From positions 3,151,001-3,215,000 of the forward strand of contig NZ_CP035492.1 of NCBI RefSeq assembly GCF_004135365.1: a DNA stretch of 64,000 nt. The letters run 5' to 3'. Of this stretch, positions 17,892-25,989 are shown in pieces. The translations under genes were made by a program, and so were the position numbers. Origin of the DNA: Paenibacillus protaetiae (lineage in GTDB: Bacteria > Bacillota > Bacilli > Paenibacillales > Paenibacillaceae). The notes beneath the pieces were generated by a model. That model did not search any database. It was not told the DNA's origin and saw nothing but the letters and a program-made list of their open reading frames with translations. Each line of letters starts with the position of its first letter. Position 1 is the first letter of the stretch.

Positions 17892-19753
17892 ACCGCATCC
17901 TCCTCTCCGGTTAACTGCCGGGCCGCAGATGCGGATGCAGCCGCCGTTCCGACTGTATCGCGGACGAGCGCTCCATCCTTCAGCTCCAGCACACGATCGG
18001 CCATATAATAAGCCGCTTTAATATCATGCGTAATCAGGATAAGGGCCATTTGATGCTCGCGCGTCTTGGCGGCAAGCAGCTCCAGCACCTCGCGTTTCAC
18101 AATGGGATCAAGAGCAGCTGTCGGCTCATCGGCAATCAGCACGCGCGGATGGTTCAAAAGCGCGAGCGCGATCATGGCCCGGCTCAGCATGCCTCCGCTT
18201 AGTTCATGCGGGTAACGGTCCAGCACATGCTCCGCGAGCTGCACCTCGCTAAGCGCTTTAGCCGCAGCGGCGCGGTTGGCGGCGGCCGTCAGCTTAGGCG
18301 GCTGCACCTCCGCAAACTGTCTGCCAATCGTCATGAGCGGGTGAAAGCTGGCTTGCGGGTCTTGAAAAATAAACGCCGCGTCATGCCAGCGTACCGGCGC
18401 TTCCCCCGGCGCAGCCCCGTAGACGGGCTTGCCGTTCAGGCGCGCCGTACCGCTCGTCCGGCGCTCCGGCAGCAAGCCGTACAAGGCGCGGGCAAGCGTT
18501 GTTTTGCCCGAGCCGGACGGGCCGATCAGCGCGGTGATGCTGCCGGCGGCAGCGGTGAACGATACCGGCTTCAGCGCTTCGGTATCGCCGTAATAGGCCG
18601 CGAGGCGAATTGCCTCGACGGCGGGCGTCTCGCCGCTGGCGGGGTGCGGGGCATCCGCTTCGCCGTTTGGCGGCGATACACTCGCTGACGCATACGCGGA
18701 CGCGGCGGTTTGCGGCGCTGCAACCGCTGACGCAGCCGCTTGCAGCGGCGCGCCTGGCGGTGCTGCTGCGGCGCCGCCACCGAATTGCGGCGGCAGCCCG
18801 CTCGGCGCCGAAGGCGCAGCTGCGCCTTCGGCGGCGGATTGCACCGCTGCGGCGGCACGCGGCGGCTTGCTGCGGCGCGCGGCTTGTGCCCGCCGCTTGG
18901 ACTCGCCGCGCGCTTCCGTTCCGGAGCCGGCCGCTTCAGGGCGCTCGCCAAGCAGCGCGAGGCCAACCGTCACAAGCATGATCGCCACAACCGGCGGCAG
19001 CACGGTCCACTGCCATGCGTTCGTCATCCACGTATCGTTTTGGCTGAACGCCTGCTCCAGCATCCGGCCCCACGAAGCGCGGTTGGCGTCGCCGATGCCG
19101 AGGAAGGACAAGCCGGCCTCCATCATCACCGCCTGGCGGAACGTCAATATAAACTTGGTGCGCAGCAGCGGCCACAGAAACGGCAGCAGATGGGAGCGGA
19201 TCATATACCAGGTGCCGCCGCCGAACATCCGGGACGCCAGCACAAATTCCCGCTCCTTGAGCGACAGCACCGAGGCGCGGATCAGCCGCATGTAACCGGG
19301 CCAGGTCAGCAGCCCCAGCGTCATAATGAGCTGCAGCGTGCCGCCGCCGGTAAAGGAAGCGACAAGCAATATAAGGAGCAGCGCAGGCAGGACAAGCAGC
19401 ATATTCGCCACAGCATGCAGCACCGTATCCAGCTTGCGCGAATAACCGGCCAGCATGCCCAGAAGCCCGCTCAGCAGCGTGCTGATCAGCGCAACGGCTA
19501 CGCCGGTTAGCAGCGTCGTCCTAGCGCCGTGCAGCAGCTGGCTGAGCATATCCTGGCCAAGCGAATTCGTCCCAAGCCAGTGCGCTGCCGAAGGCGGCAA
19601 GTAGCGGTCCGCGTCCATATACAAGCGGTCATAGGAGGTTACCAGCGGGCCAGCAAGCGCCGCCGCAATAAAGAACGCCATCAGCGCAAAGCCCGCCCAC
19701 TGCGCACCGGACCAGCGCCTGCGGAAACGGCTGCCGGAAGATTCGCCGCTCAT
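17888..19753 (-). CDS. Fused ABC permease and ATPase (DppC/OppC plus OppD-type)
   Basis: 621 residues combining two normally separate subunits. Residues 1-285 are a permease with about six helices and an N-terminal OppC motif (GTNSLGQDMLSQLLHGART). Residues 285-385 are an Ala/Pro-rich linker with extreme base composition. Residues 385-621 are an ATPase: Walker A GPSGSGKTT (near 411), signature ELSGGMLSRAMIA, Walker B LIADEPTAALDP (near 540). The frame is open throughout. Four-base overlaps join it to both neighbours. Confidence 0.9.
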   Translation of the reverse strand: MSGESSGSRFRRRWSGAQWAGFALMAFFIAAALAGPLVTSYDRLYMDADRYLPPSAAHWLGTNSLGQDMLSQLLHGARTTLLTGVAVALISTLLSGLLGMLAGYSRKLDTVLHAVANMLLVLPALLLILLVASFTGGGTLQLIMTLGLLTWPGYMRLIRASVLSLKEREFVLASRMFGGGTWYMIRSHLLPFLWPLLRTKFILTFRQAVMMEAGLSFLGIGDANRASWGRMLEQAFSQNDTWMTNAWQWTVLPPVVAIMLVTVGLALLGERPEAAGSGTEARGESKRRAQAARRSKPPRAAAAVQSAAEGAAAPSAPSGLPPQFGGGAAAAPPGAPLQAAASAVAAPQTAASAYASASVSPPNGEADAPHPASGETPAVEAIRLAAYYGDTEALKPVSFTAAAGSITALIGPSGSGKTTLARALYGLLPERRTSGTARLNGKPVYGAAPGEAPVRWHDAAFIFQDPQASFHPLMTIGRQFAEVQPPKLTAAANRAAAAKALSEVQLAEHVLDRYPHELSGGMLSRAMIALALLNHPRVLIADEPTAALDPIVKREVLELLAAKTREHQMALILITHDIKAAYYMADRVLELKDGALVRDTVGTAAASASAARQLTGEEDAV

Positions 19754-20745
19754 TGCATTTCCCCCTTTTTGGCCGTGCGGATACGCGGGTCAAGCCGCGG
19801 ATATAACCAATCGGCCGCGATGTTAAAGAACAGCACAAACAGCGTCATGAGCAAAAACAAGCCGTGCAGCAGCGGATAGTCGCGGGCCAGAATCGCCTCC
19901 TGCAGCAGCTTGCCGATGCCCGGATACGAGAACACCGTCTCGGTCAGCACGGAGCCGGCCAGCATGCCGCCGATGCGCATCATGATCACCGTCACCAGCG
20001 GCAGCGACGCGCTGCGCGCCACATGGCGCAGCATCAGCGCTTTGTCGCCGATGCCTTTGGCTGCGGCAAACTCGACAAAAGGCTCGCGTCTCACGCGGAT
20101 CGCTTCATTGCGCATGAGCAAATAGATCGACGCCAGATTGCCTGCCGCCAGCGTCACGATCGGCAGTGCCGCATGCCGCAGCACGTCGGCCGCCTGAGGC
20201 AGCCAGGAGCCGGGATGGTAAAATGCCGTCTTCGCCCCGCCCAGCGGCAGCCAGCCCCACTGTACTGCAAACAGGATCAGCACCAGCGTGCCGACCAGAA
20301 ATTCCGGAACGGCGCTTACCGTAAGCATAGCGACGAACAGCCCTCTGTCGCTGCGCCCCGGATGCCGCCAGGCCGATAGGAGCCCGATGGCAAGACCGGC
20401 AACAATAGAGATCAAGGTCGCGCCGCCAACAACAAGCAGCGTCCACGGCAGCCGGGCAGCAATCACATCGGCTACAGGCGCCTTATATAGGAAGGACAAC
20501 CCGAAGTCGAATGTAAACAAGCTTCGCAAATATTCCACGAACTGCATCCACAACGAATCGTTTAAATGGTAATACGACAGGAGCGCTGTCTTTTGCGCTT
20601 CCGACAAAAAGATGCCTCCATCGTTGCCGCTTCCGTTCAAATAATCAATCGGGCCCCCTCGCAATAAGCGGGGGAGCCAGAAATTCAGCAAAATGACAAA
20701 CAGCAGGACGCCAACGTACGTGAATGTTTGTTTAGCTTTGGACAT
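19750..20745 (-). CDS. ABC transporter permease, DppB/OppB/NikB type
   Basis: 331 residues with an N-terminal helix, a large extracytoplasmic segment, about five further helices, and the EAA-like loop FAAAKGIGDKALMLRHVARSASLP. This is the first permease subunit for a family-5 binding protein. The start is uncertain: ATG at 20745 or TTG at 20751, both overlapping the end of the binding-protein gene. It overlaps the fusion gene by four bases. Confidence 0.88.
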   Translation of the reverse strand: MSKAKQTFTYVGVLLFVILLNFWLPRLLRGGPIDYLNGSGNDGGIFLSEAQKTALLSYYHLNDSLWMQFVEYLRSLFTFDFGLSFLYKAPVADVIAARLPWTLLVVGGATLISIVAGLAIGLLSAWRHPGRSDRGLFVAMLTVSAVPEFLVGTLVLILFAVQWGWLPLGGAKTAFYHPGSWLPQAADVLRHAALPIVTLAAGNLASIYLLMRNEAIRVRREPFVEFAAAKGIGDKALMLRHVARSASLPLVTVIMMRIGGMLAGSVLTETVFSYPGIGKLLQEAILARDYPLLHGLFLLMTLFVLFFNIAADWLYPRLDPRIRTAKKGEMQ

Positions 20746-22372
20746 CGACAAACGCAGCCTTGTTATCCCACAGCGGAATACCGTCTGCTATGCCGCCGTA
20801 CGTATTAAAGTAGCCGTCATACACATCTTTTTTATAAACAAAATAGAACGGGCGGTGGTACAGAACGAGCGTCGGAAGCTCCTCAGCCAGTACGTCCTGC
20901 ATTTGGAATACGGTCTGTTTCCGCTTGTCCGGATCGAGCTCTTTCATTTGCGATTCCGCAAGCTGCTGGAACTGCTCGTTCGCAAACGCTTTGCCTCTTG
21001 CCGCCAGCGTGTTGCTTGCGTTGCCGAGGAACCATTGGCGCAGGTAATCCGGGTCGCCGCTCAGGCCGATATGCCCCGTAATCGCCATATCGTATTTATT
21101 TTCACCCATTGCCGCATTAAAGGTAGCCGAATCGACCTGCTGAATGTTCAGCTCGATGCCGACCTTCTTCAGCATTTCCTGCATCACTTGAGATTCCGGC
21201 GAATTGGACGATACCAGCACGCTCAGCTTCAGCCCGTCGCGCACGCCGTTTGCATTTTTCGTATAACCAAGCTCGTCCAGCATCGCCTCCGCTTTGGCCG
21301 GATCGTAGTTGTATTGCTTCACATCCGGGTTGTACCACGGCGAATCGGTTGGGATGACGCCTGCGTTGCCGACCATCGGGTCGCCGCCGGTCAGCTTCTG
21401 CGCCATCGACGCACGGTCCAGCGCATACGCTAGTGCCTGGCGCAGGCGTTTGTCCTTCAGCTGCGGATGGTCGAGATTAAACGTAATGCGCACGGCGCTG
21501 CCGGTCGGATTGCTTTTAATGACGTCAAACCCTTCCTTTTGCAGCTGCTGCACATCGCCGTAGTTGTATGTCATCGCACCGTCGACATTATTATTTTTTA
21601 ATGCCATCGCATTGTTATCGACGCTCAAATATTGAATTTCCTTCACTTTGACATGGCCTTTGAAGTAGTGGTCGTTGGCAACAAACGAATATTGGCCGCC
21701 TGCTTCATCATATTCCTTCAGCTTGTAAGGGCCGGTGCCGACCAGCGCATCTTCGCCGCGGTATTCGATCGGATTATCGACGGATTCCCATACATGCTTC
21801 GGAATAATCGGCACAATGCCAACAAGGTCGCTCAGGAACGGCGCATAAGCTTCATTCAGCTTGAACTGTACTTGGTTATCGCCCGATGCCGTAACGGATT
21901 CAATGCGGGAAATATCGCCAGTCCAGTTAAACGGATGCTCTTTGTAGTAGTTAAAGCTGAATACCACGTCCTCTGCCGTAAACGGCTGGCCGTCATGCCA
22001 GGTGACGCCCTGCTCCAGCTCAAACGTGTACGTCAAACCGTCATCCGACAAGGTCCATGACTTAGCCAGCCACGGAATGACGCCTTGATCGTCCTTCCAT
22101 GTCAGCGTATCGAACAGGAACGAGTTGCGCAGGAAGCCGGCCGGGCCGGAAGCGCTGAACGCAAACGGCGACGGGTATCCGGCGTTCGCCCATGCGAACC
22201 GGATCAGCGGCACATCGCCGCCGGCAGCGGGGGCTGCAGCCGATGCGGACGGGGAAGGCTCGGCCGACGGCTTGCCGCTGCCGGAGCCGCTGCCCGAGGA
22301 GCAGGCCGACAGCACCGTCATGGCTATACATAATAACACGATAAAAGAATAAACCTTGTTTCGTTGAAACAT
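20732..22372 (-). CDS. Family-5 extracellular solute-binding lipoprotein (peptide/nickel/metallophore type)
   Basis: 546 residues. A signal peptide with lipobox LSAC (lipidated Cys24) and a Ser/Gly/Pro-rich spacer are followed by an SBP_bac_5 domain (TWKDDQGVIPWLAKSW, WHDGQPFTAEDVVFSF, GTGPYKLKEYD). The family binds peptides, nickel complexes or opine metallophores such as staphylopine. The Fur box of the operon favours a metal complex or siderophore-like ligand. GGGAGT lies nine bases before the ATG. Specificity cannot be read from the sequence alone. Confidence 0.88.
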   Translation of the reverse strand: MFQRNKVYSFIVLLCIAMTVLSACSSGSGSGSGKPSAEPSPSASAAAPAAGGDVPLIRFAWANAGYPSPFAFSASGPAGFLRNSFLFDTLTWKDDQGVIPWLAKSWTLSDDGLTYTFELEQGVTWHDGQPFTAEDVVFSFNYYKEHPFNWTGDISRIESVTASGDNQVQFKLNEAYAPFLSDLVGIVPIIPKHVWESVDNPIEYRGEDALVGTGPYKLKEYDEAGGQYSFVANDHYFKGHVKVKEIQYLSVDNNAMALKNNNVDGAMTYNYGDVQQLQKEGFDVIKSNPTGSAVRITFNLDHPQLKDKRLRQALAYALDRASMAQKLTGGDPMVGNAGVIPTDSPWYNPDVKQYNYDPAKAEAMLDELGYTKNANGVRDGLKLSVLVSSNSPESQVMQEMLKKVGIELNIQQVDSATFNAAMGENKYDMAITGHIGLSGDPDYLRQWFLGNASNTLAARGKAFANEQFQQLAESQMKELDPDKRKQTVFQMQDVLAEELPTLVLYHRPFYFVYKKDVYDGYFNTYGGIADGIPLWDNKAAFVDVQS

Positions 22373-22406
22373 CGCAATCGTACTCCCTTATTTAAGTTAA
22401 ATTCAG

Positions 22407-23015
22407 TTATAGTTCGCCTTCCGCCAGCCACGGCAGGAATCCATCCAGAAACCGTTCGGTAGCAGGCATAAAATAGGAACCGTAATGAAATTCCGGATCA
22501 AGCGTCGTCATAATAAGCGTGCCTGGCGTGGATTGCCGGTCGACATACATAATCGCGCCGCCCGACTCGACGGAGATGATAATCTCGGCGCCGGCTGGCG
22601 GATGAAACACGCCATGATAATGCCAGGTGGCATCGGCTAATCCGTTAATATAGCGGAACAGCCCGTATTCCGGCTGATCCAGCACAAGGCCGCTTGCGGC
22701 GTTCCGGTCGAGCCACCACCAGAAGTTCGTCGGCCGGAATTCCCAGTTATGCGCCGGCAGCCAGCTTTCCGGCTGCGCGCCAAGCGCGGCCACGATTCCC
22801 CCGCGTTCCAGAAACGCGTGGACAGCCGGAAGCGCGCGCTCCATCAGCCTTACGTTAATTTGGGACGGAATGATCAGCACGTCGATGTCGTCCAGCCATT
22901 CCGCCTGAAACTCGGGCATATACATCACCCGGTGCAAATACCGGCTATATTTCGGCTCCTGGACGGTCCGGTGATGATGCGAGCTGCCGCTGTACAAAAA
23001 AGCGATTTTTCTCAT
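22407..23015 (-). CDS. ThuA/class I amidotransferase-like protein, paralog 2
   Basis: 202 residues with a Rossmann-like start (KIAFLYSGSSHHHRTVQ). It shares the pattern of the preceding gene: FLERGGIVAALG, then WLP, then YVDRQSTPGTLIM. The strand-turn-helix elbow that holds the catalytic Cys in amidotransferases reads ALGAQPES, with no Cys, so it is probably a binding rather than a hydrolytic protein. No signal peptide, so cytoplasmic. The start overlaps the upstream paralog by four bases. I do not know its function. Confidence 0.6.
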   Translation of the reverse strand: MRKIAFLYSGSSHHHRTVQEPKYSRYLHRVMYMPEFQAEWLDDIDVLIIPSQINVRLMERALPAVHAFLERGGIVAALGAQPESWLPAHNWEFRPTNFWWWLDRNAASGLVLDQPEYGLFRYINGLADATWHYHGVFHPPAGAEIIISVESGGAIMYVDRQSTPGTLIMTTLDPEFHYGSYFMPATERFLDGFLPWLAEGEL

Positions 23016-23659
23016 CGCAGCGCCCTCCTTGCCTGCAGTTCCGCATGCTCTGCCTGAACCCAGCCTCGCAGCTGGCCGCCGATGCGGCCGGAGGTTGATC
23101 CTTGATGGTCGTAGCCCATCAGATTGTTGCCCGAATGGACAACGATGGTGCCGCGCGTGCTGTGCCGGTCGATATAGGTTACAGCTTCCCCGCCCGGCAG
23201 CCGGAGCAGCACTTCCGCTTGCAGCGGCGGCTCATGATGCCCTCTTGCAAAAAAACCGGCCACTCCTTTGTTAAAGGTCATATCATCCGGCTCCACACCT
23301 TCGAAGATCGGATGCGGATGGTCAATAGAAATCCGGTAATCGTCCACTGCTTGGAATGCCTTCGGCTGGAACAAGGACGCGCCGGGCAGCCAAGGACGGA
23401 ACAAGTGGCCGCTGAACACGACGATGTTGCCCTCTTCCAGAAAAGCTTGAACGGCGCTGCGCTCCCGGTACAAAAACTCCTGATCCGCCAAATGGTCGAT
23501 GACCATGCAGGCGTATTGCTGCGGATCAAGCCGCGGCAGATCATATAAATCAACGGTAACGCCGCCTGCCGGCACCGATGTACGCCCGGCACGGTAGCTG
23601 CTGAAATAACAACCCGTATCCATCAGCGCGATTTGCGCTTCCCGTATCCGGCTGCTCAT
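23012..23659 (-). CDS. ThuA/class I amidotransferase-like protein, paralog 1
   Basis: 215 residues. Core features are YACMVIDHLADQEF, FLEEGNIVVFSGHLFRPWLPG and YIDRHSTRGTIVVHSGNN, which align with its downstream neighbour and suggest a tandem duplication that diverged. The elbow reads VFSGHLF without a Cys nucleophile. I place the start at the ATG at 23659, overlapping the FmdE-like gene stop by four bases; a longer frame adds 19 residues inside that gene. Function unknown; probably acts with its paralog. Confidence 0.6.
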   Translation of the reverse strand: MSSRIREAQIALMDTGCYFSSYRAGRTSVPAGGVTVDLYDLPRLDPQQYACMVIDHLADQEFLYRERSAVQAFLEEGNIVVFSGHLFRPWLPGASLFQPKAFQAVDDYRISIDHPHPIFEGVEPDDMTFNKGVAGFFARGHHEPPLQAEVLLRLPGGEAVTYIDRHSTRGTIVVHSGNNLMGYDHQGSTSGRIGGQLRGWVQAEHAELQARRALR

Positions 23660-24180
23660 CGGATCAGCCTCACGTCGAGCAGCTCTGCCTGCTCCGCCGC
23701 AAGCGCCTTCTCGCATAATGCCAGCTTCAGCCCGTCGAACGCTTCCGCATCGGCTTCCATAAGCCCGCCTTCCCGGCCTTTCTTCAAATATTCATAAAAA
23801 ACGGCTGGCAGGAAGTTTGGCTTCAGCACCACTTCCGCCGCGCGGCCATCCGCCGTTTCAAAGACAAAAGCATATCCTTGCGGGCGGTAAGGGTCGTATT
23901 GGCCTTGCGGATAATGGACATCGACCTTGTAAGCGCCGCGGGTAACGGCCCGCGTCACATATTCAAATGCGTCCCGGAATCCCGGTCCGCCATGGCCGGA
24001 CGTAATCTTCAGCGATTTGCGCTCCGGCGCTTCTTCTCCGAACAGCAGACCGAAAGCCGCCTGCAGGCTCCGATAGCCGACCGCCAGCGCCATAAGCGCG
24101 GAACCGCCGTGATAATTGCGAAGCTCCGGAAAGCCGATGTCCAGTACCGCTTTCCCGTCCCGAATTCGTATAGTTGACAT
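23656..24180 (-). CDS. FmdE-like protein, first gene of the Fur-controlled operon
   Basis: 174 residues. GGSALMALAVGYRSLQAAF and TSGHGGPGFRDAFEYVTRA followed by GAYKVDVHY and GYAFVFE resemble the FmdE fold (H-G-x-x-x-P-G, then a conserved domain core), but the usual metal-binding Cys residues are absent apart from one near the C-terminus. FmdE proteins are named after formylmethanofuran dehydrogenase operons, but most have no known role. AGGAGC lies eight bases before the ATG. Assignment is by pattern only. Confidence 0.55.
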   Translation of the reverse strand: MSTIRIRDGKAVLDIGFPELRNYHGGSALMALAVGYRSLQAAFGLLFGEEAPERKSLKITSGHGGPGFRDAFEYVTRAVTRGAYKVDVHYPQGQYDPYRPQGYAFVFETADGRAAEVVLKPNFLPAVFYEYLKKGREGGLMEADAEAFDGLKLALCEKALAAEQAELLDVRLIR

Positions 24181-24219
24181 GAATCATTGCTCCTGTCCTT
24201 ATGGTCTTTATCTAATTTC

Positions 24220-24249
24220 ATCGTACTTTAATTGATAATAATTATCAAT
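24220..24249 (-). promoter_or_regulatory. Fur box and promoter of the transporter operon
   Basis: ATTGATAAT-A-ATTATCAAT (24231-24249) is a perfect 9-1-9 palindrome that contains an exact TGATAATNATTATCA core at 24233-24247. On the minus strand TTGATA (24248-24243), 17 bases, TACGAT (24225-24220) forms the promoter, so Fur would cover the -35 and spacer. The first start codon is 40 bp downstream. Confidence 0.88.
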
Positions 24250-24500
24250 ATCACAAAGAACACCCGCCATAAGGATAGGCACATCTGCCAACGAGTTGGG
24301 CCTTACTATAAAATTATTAAATAATGTTTAAAAAAAAGGTGATAATGCCGCGTTAAGCGAGAAAAAAAGGGCGTATAGAAGCACAAAAAGCTTCAGGCGA
24401 TCCGGCTGGCCGCCGGTGCCCAAAGCTTTATGCGAACGTGAAACCAGCCTATCCTGCACGGCCCGATTGTAAGGTTTATGCCGGGAAATTGACGGTATGC
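24250..24500. other. Spacer between MFS gene and Fur-boxed promoter
   Basis: No gene supported on either strand. A/T-rich patches near 24301-24340 and 24360-24370 could be part of a terminator, but I see no clear stem with a T-run. Confidence 0.4.
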
Positions 24501-25685
24501 TTATACCGGCTTCTTCTGTCGGCGGAACCAAAAGCCGGATACCGCAAAAATGAAAAAGGCGGCGCCAAGGCACCAGAACACGCTGTACAGCGACACATAC
24601 CGGATGCCGTAGCCGCCAAGCGCAGGACCCAGCACGCTGCCGATGCTGAAATGGATAGATGCTATCACATTGGCAGCAGGCAATATCGCTTTCGGCAAAA
24701 GATCTGCTGCATAAGCAAGTCCAAGCGAATAAAACGATCCGACCAGTCCTCCGGCAGCGGCAAACAGCAGAAACAGCGCCCAGAAGCCGCTTCCGGCGGC
24801 CGGCACGAGCAGGAACAGCGCAGCACCAAGCACGGCGCTGCCGGTTAATACCGGCTTGCGCCCGATTTGATCGCTCCATATGCCAAGCGGCAGCTGCAGC
24901 ACAAGGCTACCGCAGCCAAACGCCAGCAGCAGCAGCGATATTTCATGCTGCGTCAAGCCAATCCTCAGCCCGTACAGCGGAAAACCGGTGTTCATCGACG
25001 CTTCCATTAAGCCGTACAGCAAGCCGGGGATAAGGACAAACCAAGCCATCCGGTACGTTTGCAAAAAACGGTTTTCCCCCGATGCCTGCTTGCGATGGCG
25101 TTCCGGCTTATCGTCCGGCATGTTCAGCATCAGCAGCCCTACCGCGGCACATAAAAGCGACACGGCCGCAAACGGGGCTATATCGCCGTAAGGCAGCAGA
25201 TTAATGCCAAGCGGTCCGATGCTGAAGCCTATGCCGTATGCCATGCCGTACAGCGAAATATACCGCCCCCGCCGATCTGCCGGGCTCATGCTCACGATCC
25301 ACAGCTGAGAGGCGTAATGAAGCGCGCTGTCGCCCGCGCCAACTATTAGCCGGAGCGCAAACCACACCGCAAGCGAGCTACTGAGCGGAAACAGCAGCAA
25401 TGAAGCGGCGAGCAGCACAAGGCCGGCCATAATGACTTTCCGGTAGCCAAACCGCAGCACAGGGCGCTCAACGACAAACATTGTACAAAATACGCCGATA
25501 TAAAGCGCTGTTGAATTCAGCCCGTTCATATCGGAAGATACGCCTGCACGGTCAAGCAATATGGCGAGCAGCGGCAGCAGCAGCCCCTGGCTCATTCCTG
25601 CAATCAGCACAACGGCAAGCAATAAAATAAAACGGTAACGGAAGGCCAAAGCGGAACTAGCCGCTTTGGAAATCATAGCTGCCAA
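24501..25685 (-). CDS. MFS transporter
   Basis: About 394 residues with twelve hydrophobic segments. The major facilitator loop after helix 2 (LRFGYRKVI) and the related QIGRKPVL loop in the second half are visible. The probable start is a TTG at 25685, eleven bases after GAAGGAGG; an ATG at 25676 is an alternative. The longer frame upstream reads through a hairpin and is not credible. It lies 320 bp upstream of the Fur-boxed operon on the same strand. An export role alongside that importer is possible but unproven. Confidence 0.82.
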   Translation of the reverse strand: MAAMISKAASSALAFRYRFILLLAVVLIAGMSQGLLLPLLAILLDRAGVSSDMNGLNSTALYIGVFCTMFVVERPVLRFGYRKVIMAGLVLLAASLLLFPLSSSLAVWFALRLIVGAGDSALHYASQLWIVSMSPADRRGRYISLYGMAYGIGFSIGPLGINLLPYGDIAPFAAVSLLCAAVGLLMLNMPDDKPERHRKQASGENRFLQTYRMAWFVLIPGLLYGLMEASMNTGFPLYGLRIGLTQHEISLLLLAFGCGSLVLQLPLGIWSDQIGRKPVLTGSAVLGAALFLLVPAAGSGFWALFLLFAAAGGLVGSFYSLGLAYAADLLPKAILPAANVIASIHFSIGSVLGPALGGYGIRYVSLYSVFWCLGAAFFIFAVSGFWFRRQKKPV

Positions 25686-25748
25686 TCTGGGTGAATCCTC
25701 CTTCATCATCGAATTTGCCGTCTGGCGGCAAACAGGCATACACACGGG

Positions 25749-25787
25749 AAGACAGACCGGCCCTGTATGGACGGACCGGTCTGTCTT
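25749..25787. repeat. Perfect inverted repeat downstream of the RHH gene
   Basis: AAGACAGACCGG (25749-25760) and CCGGTCTGTCTT (25776-25787), a 12-bp perfect stem with a 15-base loop. There is no T-run on either side, so it may be a weak terminator or an RNA-stabilising stem between the RHH gene and the MFS gene. Confidence 0.6.
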
Positions 25788-25801
25788 CCTCGGCATGCCT
25801 T

Positions 25802-25978
25802 TTATTTCTGATCGCTAGGCGGACGCTGCTTCAGCCTGCCGGCTTTGGCAAGCGCTTCGCGCAATAAATATTCAATATGACCATTTACGCTGCGGAATTC
25901 TTCTCCAGCCCACTGCTCCAGCATCCGGTATACATCCGGATCCAGTCGCAGCGGGAACGCTTTTTTTTCTTTTGCCAT
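25802..25978 (-). CDS. Small ribbon-helix-helix (Arc/CopG-like) DNA-binding protein
   Basis: 58 residues. After a basic start (MAKEKKAF) comes FPLRLDPDVYRMLEQWA, a beta strand leading into helix A, then EFRSVNGHIEYLLREALAKAG, helix B with the S-x-N-G-H-I-E-Y-L-L pattern of Arc-type repressors. Its start is 12 bp after the SPFH gene stop, so the two form an operon. It may repress its own operon. No toxin-like partner is visible. Confidence 0.8.
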   Translation of the reverse strand: MAKEKKAFPLRLDPDVYRMLEQWAGEEFRSVNGHIEYLLREALAKAGRLKQRPPSDQK

Positions 25979-25989
25979 GGAATCATCCC

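Noticed and set aside
18610..19510. Plus-strand frames opposite the permease-ATPase fusion
   Set aside because: Arg/Ala/Gln-rich shadows caused by the biased linker and GC-rich coding sequence; no start signals.
24328..24879. Minus frame overlapping the end of the MFS gene
   Set aside because: Cys/Arg-rich composition, out of frame with the well-supported transporter.
16104..25685. Complete opine metallophore (cnt) cluster
   Set aside because: Importer and MFS resemble CntABCDF and CntE, but no histidine racemase, nicotianamine synthase-like or opine dehydrogenase gene is present.
25741..25796. N-terminal extension of the MFS protein (MPRKTDRSV...)
   Set aside because: It translates a perfect stem-loop; the ribosome site supports a start near 25685.
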